Assembly: GCA_963665185.2 (NCBI GenBank)
Contig: CAXXPO010000003.1
Span: 157,997-221,996, forward strand
Direction: 5' to 3'
Length of the DNA stretch: 64,000 bases
Source: G963665185 sp963665185
GTDB taxonomy: Bacteria; Desulfobacterota; Desulfovibrionia; Desulfovibrionales; Desulfovibrionaceae
Notes under the pieces: model-generated
Told to the model about the DNA's origin: nothing
Database searches by the model: none
Seen by the model: the letters and a program-made list of their open reading frames with translations, nothing else
Position numbers and translations under genes: made by a program
Shown: positions 45,239 through 53,146 of the stretch, in pieces
How positions within the stretch are numbered: position 1 is the stretch's first letter
How the letters are laid out: the number at the start of each line of letters is the position of its first letter

Positions 45239-45544
45239 TCAGAACAGGCTGTCGCCGCTCACATTTCCCAGTCCGGGATGGATATCGAAACGCACCACGC
45301 CCACGGGCACATCCACGGCTTCGGCCACCATGGCCACTCCGCGGTTGCCGAAACCGGCGCAGAGTTCGAACGCCGCGATACCTTCCTCGGCAACCAGCTG
45401 TCTGGCGGTTTCCACGGCCTGGGCATAGCTGTGCACGGCTACGCTCAGAACATGCACGGCAGGGGTTTTCACCCACTGGCGGTGCTCGACCGGATTCCCT
45501 TCCGGGGCAATGAACATGAAGGCGGCTTTCAACGGCTGGCTCAT
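45239..45544 (-). CDS. DUF6506-like small protein, last gene of the acetoin locus
   Basis: 101 residues without signal peptide or membrane segment. Notable are M-F-I-A-P-E-G-N-P near the start, a helix rich in Ala and Val, F-E-L-C-A-G-F-G-N-R-G, and V-P-V-G-V-V-R-F-D. It resembles the uncharacterised DUF6506 family; I recall members near acetoin genes but cannot check. The start at 45544 has GGAG 6 nt upstream. It lies 20 bp downstream of acoX and is probably co-transcribed with it. No function is known. Confidence 0.6.
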   Translation of the reverse strand: MSQPLKAAFMFIAPEGNPVEHRQWVKTPAVHVLSVAVHSYAQAVETARQLVAEEGIAAFELCAGFGNRGVAMVAEAVDVPVGVVRFDIHPGLGNVSGDSLF

Positions 45545-45564
45545 ACATATCTCCACTGATCGGT

Positions 45565-46569
45565 TCATGGTTTGTGAACAAACACCCCGGCCCGCCGGGC
45601 CTGCTCCATGGTCTCGCGTACATCCACCACCAGCGGGCCGTCCAGGGACAAGCGCACACCGGCCTGCATGCCCCGCCTGACTTCTACCTCACGTTCGCCG
45701 TCCACGGCAATGATGCAGGGCGAGGTCGTCACCGGGAAAATGTCTCCGGGCTCCATTTCCCGCACAGCATCCACGCCCACGCGGGAGAACATGCCCGGCG
45801 CAATGGCCGCGTCCACCGTGCATTCGCGCCCCTGGCCCAGTTGCAGTGCCAGCCCGCGCGGTTCTTCGGGACGGATGTTGAAAAGCTGCCCGCCCACGGA
45901 CGACAGGCCGATGCTGTCCGGGCGGCAGCGCGTCATGAAGAGCTGCGGAACCAGTCCCATGTCCCAGATTGCCCGGGAGGCGATGAACACATCGGCATAC
46001 ACTGCCGCGTCGACCAGAGCGATGTCGACCGGTTCATTGTCCACCAGGATTTCCAGCACACAGGACCGGTAGCAGCACTTTTCCACGGGCAGACGGCCCG
46101 TGGCGATCAGCCCGGCGGCCAGTCCGGCCACCGTGGCTTCGATCATGCCGGGAAAAACATTGTTCGTGCCTGTGGACAAGGGCAGGAGAGGCAGATTGTG
46201 CGACCCCTTGCAGGCGGCCCGGCTGGTTCCGTCCCCGCCCAGCACGACCAGACAGCCGACGCCCTTGGCCTCCATGATGCCCGCGGCCTGGATGGTGTCT
46301 TCCTGGCAGTTGCGCACGGGCATCTCAACGGCCTCCACCTGCATGTCCGGGGATATGGCGTTCATGGCCCGCTCCACAATGCCGTACGCATCGGGCATGT
46401 GCAGCACCCGGCGCACTCCCGCCCTTTCCAGCCCCAACAGCAGACGGCGCACCATGCGCACCTTCTCCTGGTTGTCGAAGACGCTGCCGTGCGCCACGAG
46501 ACGCCGTATGTCCTTACCGGAAGAGGGGTTGGCAAGTATCGCCGCTGTTTTCAGCACGCTTTGCTCCAT
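45565..46569 (-). CDS. acoX: AcoX-like ATP-NAD kinase family protein
   Basis: 334-residue protein of the NAD/diacylglycerol-kinase-like superfamily. The nucleotide motif L-V-V-L-G-G-D-G-T-S-R is near residue 112, followed by P-L-S-T-G-T-N-N-V-F. AcoX is a recurrent gene of acetoin dehydrogenase operons whose role is not firmly established. The gene lies downstream of acoB, but a strong terminator intervenes. No clear ribosome-binding site precedes the ATG. Confidence 0.8.
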   Translation of the reverse strand: MEQSVLKTAAILANPSSGKDIRRLVAHGSVFDNQEKVRMVRRLLLGLERAGVRRVLHMPDAYGIVERAMNAISPDMQVEAVEMPVRNCQEDTIQAAGIMEAKGVGCLVVLGGDGTSRAACKGSHNLPLLPLSTGTNNVFPGMIEATVAGLAAGLIATGRLPVEKCCYRSCVLEILVDNEPVDIALVDAAVYADVFIASRAIWDMGLVPQLFMTRCRPDSIGLSSVGGQLFNIRPEEPRGLALQLGQGRECTVDAAIAPGMFSRVGVDAVREMEPGDIFPVTTSPCIIAVDGEREVEVRRGMQAGVRLSLDGPLVVDVRETMEQARRAGVFVHKP

Positions 46570-46587
46570 GCGGTCAACAGACCGTTG

Positions 46588-46668
46588 AAAAAAGGCTGCG
46601 GCTCCCTGGCGGAAACGGGACCGCCCCGTACAGACCAGGACGGTCTTTCCTCTTCGGAAACCGCAGCC
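46588..46668 (-). terminator. Terminator between acoB and acoX
   Basis: On the minus strand GGCTGCGG (46661-46668) pairs with CCGCAGCC (46594-46601) and is followed by six T (46588-46593). The long loop can form a second small hairpin. It begins 6 nt after the acoB stop, so most transcripts of the sigma-54 operon probably end here. Confidence 0.75.
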
Positions 46669-46674
46669 TGGAGT

Positions 46675-47646
46675 TTATCGCAGCCCCTTGACGGCCTTGA
46701 TGATGTCGTCCTCTCCGGGAATGTAGGCCTGCTCCAGTGGCGGGGAAAAGGGAACAGGGCAGAATGGTGCGGCCACGCGCGTGACCGGGGCGTCCAGATA
46801 GTCGAACGCCTGCTCCGCGACCTGGGCCGCTATTTCCGCACCGGGACCGGCAAAACCCACGGCCTCGTGCGCCACGACCAGGGCGTGCGTCTTGCGCACG
46901 GAATCCAGAATAGTGTCCATGTCCAGAGGCAGCAGGGTGCGCGGGTCCACGACCTCTGCGCTGATGCCGTCCTTTTCCAGTTGTTCGGCAGCGGCCAGGG
47001 CGGTGTAGACCATCTTGGAGGTGGCCACGATGGTCACGTCCGTGCCTTCGCGCTTGATGTTGGCCTTGCCGAATTCAATGGTGTAATCGCCGTCCGGAAC
47101 CTCGCCCTCCACGCCGTACAACAGCTTGTGCTCCAGAAAGACCACGGGGTTGTCGTCACGGATGGCAGTCAGCAAAAGCCCCTTGGCATCGGCCGGAGAG
47201 GAGGGAATGGCGATCTTGAGTCCGGGAACCTGCATGAACCATGCTTCCAGGGACTGCGAATGCTGGGCTGCGGCACCAATGCCCGCGCCCTGGGGCATGC
47301 GCAGAACCATGGGCACCCTGATCTTGCCGCCGAACATGTAATGCATCTTGGCGGCCTGGTTGAAAAGCTGGTCAAACGAAACGCCGATGAAATCCACGAA
47401 CATCAGTTCGGCCACAGGCCGCAGGCCCCGGGCGGCCGCACCCGCAGCCGCACCCACAATGGCGCTTTCCGTGATCGGGGTGTCCAGGACGCGTGTTTCG
47501 CCGAACTCATTGAACAATCCCTGGGTCACGCCGAAGCAGCCGCCGAACTGCCCGACATCCTCGCCGATGATGAATACGTTTTCGTCGCGCTGCATTTCCA
47601 GCCGAAGAGCATCGTTGAGCGCCTGCAAATAGGTTTTAATGGCCAT
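46675..47646 (-). CDS. acoB: Acetoin dehydrogenase E1 component, beta subunit
   Basis: 323-residue thiamine-diphosphate enzyme beta subunit of the 2-oxoacid dehydrogenase E1 family. Landmarks: I-G-E-D-V-G-x-F-G-G near residue 27, D-T-P-I-T-E-S-A-I-V-G near 55, R-x-P-Q-G-A-G near 117, and the C-terminal transketolase domain with V-D-P-R-T-L-L-P-L-D. With AcoA it cleaves acetoin to acetaldehyde and an acetyl group passed to E2. Context (acoA, acoC, acoX, acoR) distinguishes it from pyruvate dehydrogenase beta. Confidence 0.92.
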   Translation of the reverse strand: MAIKTYLQALNDALRLEMQRDENVFIIGEDVGQFGGCFGVTQGLFNEFGETRVLDTPITESAIVGAAAGAAARGLRPVAELMFVDFIGVSFDQLFNQAAKMHYMFGGKIRVPMVLRMPQGAGIGAAAQHSQSLEAWFMQVPGLKIAIPSSPADAKGLLLTAIRDDNPVVFLEHKLLYGVEGEVPDGDYTIEFGKANIKREGTDVTIVATSKMVYTALAAAEQLEKDGISAEVVDPRTLLPLDMDTILDSVRKTHALVVAHEAVGFAGPGAEIAAQVAEQAFDYLDAPVTRVAAPFCPVPFSPPLEQAYIPGEDDIIKAVKGLR

Positions 47647-47676
47647 TATATTTCTCCGTTGCTTGTGCTGTCTGGT

Positions 47677-48654
47677 TTATTGCGAAACACGACACGGGGC
47701 GTACACGTCTTCCAACAGGTCGGACGGTTCGGGCAGCGGACTCTTTTCGGCAAAGCGCACGGCCTCTTCCACTTCCTTCTGCACTTCGGCCTTCAGGGCC
47801 TCGACTTCCGCCGCGCTCATGATGTCGTTTTCCACCAGTTTTTCCTCGAATCTGGGCAGGGGATCCTTGGCCACCCAGTCCTTGAGTTCCTCGTCGCAAC
47901 GATAGGTGCAGGCGTCGCCCTCGAAATGGCCGCGCCAGCGATAGGTCTTGCATTCCACCAGGGAAGGTCCTTCGCCGTTGCGGGCGCGTCTGACCGCTTC
48001 GGCCACGGCTTCGTACACGGCCAGAACGTCGTTACCGTCCACCACCACGCCGGGCATGTCGTAGGCCGCGGCCCGGTCCGCAATGTCCGTCACGGCCATG
48101 GATTTGCACTGGGGGCAGGAAATGCCGTAGCCGTTGTTCTCGTTGACAAAGACCAGGGGCAGTTTCCAGGCGCTGGCCATGTTCAGGGCTTCCTGGGTCG
48201 TCCCCTGGTTGGACGCGCCGTCGCCGAAAAAGCAGATGGTCACGTCGTCGGTCTTCTTGTACTTGGCGGCGAAAGCCGCGCCCACGGCCAGGGGACCGCC
48301 GCCGCCCACGATGCCGTTGGCGCCGAGAATGCCCAGATCCCCGTCCGCAATGTGCATGGAACCGCCCTTGCCCTTGCAGTAGCCGTCCTTGCGCCCGAAA
48401 ATCTCGGCCATCATCAGGTTCAGGTCGCCGCCCTTGGCAATAAGATGCCCATGGCCACGGTGGGTGCTGGTGATGCTGTCCTGATCCGTCAGACAGGAGC
48501 AGGCCCCGGTGGCCACTGCTTCCTCGCCGATGTAAAGATGGACGAATCCGGGAATGCGCCCTGCGGCGAAAAATTCCTGGAGCTTGGTTTCAAACAGGCG
48601 AATCCTGCTCATTGTCCGGAACATGGCCACCATTTTCTTCTTGCTCGGTTTCAT
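47677..48654 (-). CDS. acoA: Acetoin dehydrogenase E1 component, alpha subunit
   Basis: 325-residue E1 alpha subunit. The thiamine-diphosphate motif runs from F-F-G-D-G-A-S-N-Q-G to F-V-N-E-N-N (G-D-G ... N-N, about residues 160-190). The substrate-loop region has T-H-R-G-H-G-H, and G-K-G-G-S-M-H is typical of the family. I start at the ATG at 48654, with GGAGG 7 nt upstream. acoB follows 30 bp downstream. No E3 (dihydrolipoamide dehydrogenase) gene is in the window. Confidence 0.93.
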   Translation of the reverse strand: MKPSKKKMVAMFRTMSRIRLFETKLQEFFAAGRIPGFVHLYIGEEAVATGACSCLTDQDSITSTHRGHGHLIAKGGDLNLMMAEIFGRKDGYCKGKGGSMHIADGDLGILGANGIVGGGGPLAVGAAFAAKYKKTDDVTICFFGDGASNQGTTQEALNMASAWKLPLVFVNENNGYGISCPQCKSMAVTDIADRAAAYDMPGVVVDGNDVLAVYEAVAEAVRRARNGEGPSLVECKTYRWRGHFEGDACTYRCDEELKDWVAKDPLPRFEEKLVENDIMSAAEVEALKAEVQKEVEEAVRFAEKSPLPEPSDLLEDVYAPCRVSQ

Positions 48655-48717
48655 GGAAAGTCCTCCAATTGTGGGCCGTTGAAACATCCATATCTTCAGG
48701 CCGCCGCCATGCGGGTG

Positions 48718-49086
48718 TCATGCCTTGTCCACGTACACGGTCAGGGAGGCGCAGGCGCAGATGATGCTGCTGCATCCGGGGCCGAAGCACTCCACCTCCA
48801 ACCCCTGCGCGCGCATGCCTCCCTGCTGCGCCCCGGCAGACACCGTGCCGATGGGCACGGCCTTTTCCAACGCCTTGAGATCCACCTGCGCCGGATCAGG
48901 CACGGCGACCTGCACGTCCACATGCACACCGCCGAACCCGTCGCGGCCGTGCACTTCCACCAGGCCGCACAGACAGGTCCGGGACATGGCGTCCTTTACG
49001 GCGCGCAGGGCCGCCTTGGTCATATCCTCGCCGTGCAGGTCCGCGCCGTAGCCCAGTTCAATGGCGTAACGCTGTCTGCTCTTCAT
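48718..49086 (-). CDS. Lin0512-family protein in the acetoin operon
   Basis: 122-residue protein of the uncharacterised Lin0512 family. Visible are the start Y-A-I-E-L-G-Y-G-A-D-L-H-G-E-D, A-V-K-D-A-M-S-R near residue 30, V-D-V-Q-V-A-V-P in the middle, a G-G-M-R segment, and a Cys-rich end (G-P-G-C-S-S-I-I-C-A-C-A). No catalytic motif is recognised. It sits between acoC and acoA in a tight operon, so a role in assembly or regulation of the acetoin complex is possible but unproven. Confidence 0.7.
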   Translation of the reverse strand: MKSRQRYAIELGYGADLHGEDMTKAALRAVKDAMSRTCLCGLVEVHGRDGFGGVHVDVQVAVPDPAQVDLKALEKAVPIGTVSAGAQQGGMRAQGLEVECFGPGCSSIICACASLTVYVDKA

Positions 49087-49106
49087 GGGCGCTCCCGTGT
49101 ATAAAC

Positions 49107-50532
49107 CTAGGCCAGCATAAGGGCCGGGGTTTCAAGGTAGTCGGCCAGGGTGCGCAAAAAGGTCATGGCGGGCGCGCCGTCGGCCACTCTGTGGTCAAAG
49201 GTCAGGGACAGGGTCATCATCTGACGGATGCAGATTTCCCCCTTGTGCACGCCGGGCTTTTCAACCACCCGGCCCACGCCGAGAATGCCGACTTCCGGCG
49301 GGTTGAGAATGGGTGTGAATCCGTCCATGCCCAGCATGCTCACGTTGGAAATGGTGAACGTGCCGCCGCTGATCTCGTCCATGTTCAGATCGCCCTTGCG
49401 CGCCCTGCCTGCCACGTCGCGCACGGCAACGGCCAGTTGCTCCAGGGAAAGCGTGTCCGCGGCCTTCACATTGGGTACGATCAGCCCGTTGTCCAAGGCC
49501 ACGGCAACGCCCAGGTTGACCCGTTCGTGCAGTTCGATGGTCTCGTCCACCAGCGTGGAGTTCATGATGGGATGCCTGCCCAGGGCGCGGCACACGGCAT
49601 AGGAAATGATGTCGTTGTAGGACAGGCGGTAGTCCGCGTTCCGGCGGTTGCGGTCCAGGAACTTCTGGCGCAGCCCGACCATTTCCGTGGCGTCGATCTC
49701 CACGAACACGGTCAGCTGGGCTGCGTTGTGCAGGCTGGCCATCATGTTGTCGGCAATGATCTTGCGCATGCCTTCCATGGGGATGGTGCTGCCCGCCACA
49801 GGCCCTGCCGGACTGGCCGGACTGGCCGAAGCCTTGGGCGCGGAAGGCTGGCCTTGCGCTTTCGGTGCCGCTGTTTGCGGCGCGGGAGCCGAAGACTTGG
49901 CGACCGAGGCCGCATAATTGGGATTCATGGCCCGAAGAATATCGGCCTTGGTGATCTTTCCATCCTCGCCCGTTCCCTGCACGTCGGCCAGGTCGATGCC
50001 CTTTTTGCGGGCAAACTCGATGGCCGTCGGGCTGGCATTGACTGCCGGGCCGCTGTCCGCCGCGGTCTGGACATCCTTTTCCGTAATGCGGCCCTTGGGA
50101 CCGGTTTCCGGCAACAGTGGACAGGTCCACGCCCAATTCTTTGGCCAGCTTGCGCGCCGCCGGCGAGGCCGGGGCATTGCCCGTGGCCTTGGGAACGGCT
50201 TTCTGCTCGGGCGCGGTTCCGGACGCGGATACCGCCGCTGCGGGCGTTGCCTGAGCCGCTGACGCGCCGCCTTCGAAACGCTCCGGGGTTTCACCGGGCG
50301 CGGCGATCACGCCCACCACGGTCTGCACGGGAACGGTTTCGCCCTCCGGGACCACAATCTGAAAAAGAACTCCCGCGGCTGGCGATTCCACGGAGTTGGT
50401 TATCTTGTCGGTTTCCACCTCAAACAGGGGCTCGCCCGCTTCCACACTGTCGCCTTCGTTCTTGAGCCAGCGGGTGAGTTTGCCTTCCTTCATGGTCAGG
50501 CCCCATTTGGGCATTGTCGCGTGTTGTGCCAC
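49107..50532 (-). pseudogene. acoC: Acetoin dehydrogenase E2 (dihydrolipoamide acetyltransferase), one extra base as read
   Basis: E2 core of the acetoin complex, 474 residues when one extra base in AAA (TTT at 50105-50107) is removed; the frame then reads V-A-G-T-G-P-K-G-R-I-T. Order: one lipoyl domain (Lys in E-T-D-K-I-T), two consecutive peripheral subunit-binding-like domains (S-P-A-A-R-K-L-A and S-P-T-A-I-E-F-A), an Ala/Pro linker, and the catalytic acyltransferase domain ending L-T-F-D-H-R-V-A-D-G-A. It starts at a GTG (50532) with a perfect AAAGGAGG site 7 nt upstream. First gene behind the sigma-54 promoter at 50573. Confidence 0.85.
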
Positions 50533-50572
50533 CGTCCAACCTCCTTTGCGTAGGGGTGAGCGGTGAGGAAAC

Positions 50573-50588
50573 TGCAACCCACATGCCA
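50573..50588 (-). promoter_or_regulatory. Sigma-54 (-24/-12) promoter of the acetoin operon
   Basis: On the minus strand the site reads TGGCATGTGGGTTGCA, matching TGGCACG-N4-TTGCW at all but one base. Transcription should start near 50561, about 30 nt before the acoC GTG. It depends on an activator, presumably the divergent AcoR. Confidence 0.85.
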
Positions 50589-50650
50589 CGAACACAACAC
50601 ACTGTATTTACTGAATAAGTTTTGAACATCACACAAAAAAGAATTTTTTT

Positions 50651-50667
50651 TGTTCAGGATATGAACA
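50651..50667. promoter_or_regulatory. Candidate AcoR site 1
   Basis: TGTTC-N7-GAACA, part of a longer palindrome TTGTTCA-GGATA-TGAACAA (50650-50668). The centre lies about 100 bp upstream of the predicted acoC start site, as expected for a sigma-54 enhancer. Confidence 0.6.
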
Positions 50668-50760
50668 ATCCCCAAGCCTGAAAACCTTTCCAAGCAGTCC
50701 GCAGTCCAGGCCAGTCCTGCATTCCGTCTGGAAGGCCGGGAAAACGAGTCTGAAAAAATG

Positions 50761-50777
50761 TGTTCCGAAATCGAACA
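50761..50777. promoter_or_regulatory. Candidate AcoR site 2
   Basis: Same TGTTC-N7-GAACA pattern (GTGTTC-CGAAATC-GAACAC in full), about 208 bp upstream of the predicted acoC start site and about 105 bp before the acoR ATG. It could also serve autoregulation. The rest of the 347-bp divergent gap (50533-50879) holds no other recognised signal. Confidence 0.6.
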
Positions 50778-50879
50778 CTTGACGAATCCGTGCTTTCTGC
50801 GGGAAAAATCAGACAAAGAATTGAACAAACACACAATGTATTGCGGCGGGATGTCTCCGCCTCCAGGAGGGAGGAGAAC

Positions 50880-52975
50880 ATGTACACGCTGGTCTGGGAC
50901 AGGGAAAAATATGACATCCAGCGGGAGTCCTTTGCTCCTGCCAGACAGAAGACCACGCACGACTCCGCGTCTTCCGCGCCTTTCGTCCGGCACAGTTCCG
51001 GCCGGGTGGGCTATGCCGAATGGGAGTCGTTCATGGAAAAGGGACGGGTCCACAGCGCCGTCCTGGACCCTTTGCTGCTCGACTCCTGGCGGCGTTGCCG
51101 CGACATGGGGGTTGATCCCAGCCCCAGGAAATGCTGGGACATCACACCCTTTGACCGGCTGGAACCGGTGGCCACGAAAATCCGCGCCCTGACCAGACAG
51201 GTCGAGGAAGACGTCTACGCGGCCATCAAAGGCCGCAACCTGCTCATCACCATCACCGACGCCAGCGGCCACGTGGTCCGCACCTGCGGCGACCTCTCCA
51301 CCCTGCGCCATGCCGATACGCTCAATTTCGGCCCCGGAGCCAATTGGGCCGAAGCCAGCGTGGGGACCAACGCCATCGGAACCTGCCTGACAACCGGAAA
51401 ACCCATGCAGGTCTTCGGCCAGGAACATTTCTGCCAAAACCACCACGCCTGGAACTGCACTGCCGCGCCCATCTTCGACCCTGCCGGCAACACCGTGGGC
51501 TGTTTCGACATTTCCGGCCCTGCATCCGCCGACCACTCAAAATCCCTGGCCTGGTGCTGGGCGCGGTCCGCAGCCTGGAAAAACGCCTTTTCCGCATGCA
51601 TGCCGCGGAAATGGGACAGCAGTCCTGTTCACTGCTGTCCACGGTGTTCAATTCCGTGCTCACCGGCATGCTGGCCGTGGACTGCTCGGGGCGCATCACC
51701 AATGCAAATTCCGCGGCAGCCGCATTGCTCGGGGTTGCCCGGTCCGACCTGGAAGGCCGCGACGCCGACATATTCTTCGAATTCGATACCTTTCTGGGCC
51801 GACGCAAGCACAATTCCCCGCGCCGCGACGGCTACCCCCTGCCCTGCCGCAAGAATACCCGGCTTGTCTGCCAGGCAAGTCCGGCCTTCTCCCTCAACGG
51901 CACATGGTTCGGCACCGTGGTCACGCTCATGGAACCGCAGCGCAGCCCTGCCTCCATGCAACACCCGGCTCCCGCACCGATCCGGGCCTGCCCCAAAAAC
52001 CGGGCCGCCCCGAAGACCATTCCGGAAATCACTGGCAACAGCCCGGCCCTGGACAAGGCCGTGCAGACCGCCCTCCGGGCGGCGCACACGCCATCCACCG
52101 TGCTGCTCACGGGCGAATCCGGCACGGGCAAGGAACTTTTCGCCCGGGGCATCCATAATGCCGGCCCCCGAGCCGGCCGGCCGTTTGTGGCCGTCAACTG
52201 CGGCGCACTCCCGGACGAACTGGTGCAGAGCGAACTCTTCGGTTACGCCCCCGGCGCCTTCACCGGAGCGGACCGCAAGGGCCGCATCGGAAAATTCGAG
52301 CAGGCCGACGGCGGAACCCTGTTTCTGGATGAAATCGCGGAAATGCCCCTGACCATGCAGGTCAACCTGCTGCGTGTGCTGGAGGAACGCCGCGTAACCC
52401 CGGTGGGCGGCTGCAAGGCCATACACCTGGACCTCAAGGTCGTTGCCGCCACCAACCGCGATCTGGCCGGAGAAGTGGCGGCCGGACGATTCCGGGAAGA
52501 CCTGTACTACCGGCTGCATGTCGTCCGTATCCACATCCCCCCCCTGCGCGAGCGGGGCGACGACATCCGCCTGCTGGCCGAACAGCAGGTCCGGAGGCTG
52601 GCCCAGGAGTTCGGCATCCCCCTGGAAGGCATCTCGCCGGATGCGGTGCACTGCCTGCTGGCCCACGACTGGCCAGGCAATGTGCGGGAGCTGTTCAACA
52701 CGCTGGAATACGCCCTGAACAACATGTCCGGAACCCTACTCCGGCCCGAACACCTGCCCCCGGCACTGCAAGACGCGAAAGCCGCAGACGGACCGACTGC
52801 GGCGGAAACAACCATCCGGGGGAATTCCCTGCGGCTGCGGGATGTGGAAGCCGTGGCCATACGCAACGCCCTGGAACGCCATCACGGCAATGTCAGCCAG
52901 GCGGCGCGGACGCTGGGCATCGGACGAAACACCCTGTACGCCAAGATAAGACAGCACGGAATAGGAGACTGCTGA
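50880..52975 (+). pseudogene. acoR: AcoR-like sigma-54-dependent activator, one missing base as read
   Basis: Restored to 698 residues by adding one base at C2 near 51550 (then S-L-A-L-V-L-G-A-V-R-S). Order: N-terminal GAF-type sensor (~60-230), PAS-like domain (~245-370), AAA+ sigma-54-interaction domain with Walker A G-E-S-G-T-G-K-E, the G-A-F-T-G-A sigma-54 contact loop and D-G-G-T-L-F-L-D-E-I, then a Fis-type HTH (N-V-S-Q-A-A-R-T-L-G-I-G-R). AcoR family members sense acetoin and activate aco genes. I start at the ATG at 50880, preceded by GGAGGAG. It is divergent from acoC, with candidate sites between. Confidence 0.85.
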
Positions 52976-53146
52976 AAGCTGCCTCTGCGGGCCTGGGCGG
53001 ATTATACCGACAGTCAGCCGCCCGGAAGCAGCCGCCTGGGCTTGGCGCAGCATGCGCAAGCGCCCCGTCCGTTATAAGGCCGATGGCCTGTTAACGCACA
53101 TGCACCTGGGCCGGCACGCCCTGTCGCAAAAGGTGCGGCGAATGGC

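Noticed and set aside
45574..49104. 1,176-residue plus-strand frame opposite the acetoin genes
   Set aside because: Antisense of acoX, acoB, acoA and the Lin0512 gene; no motif of its own.
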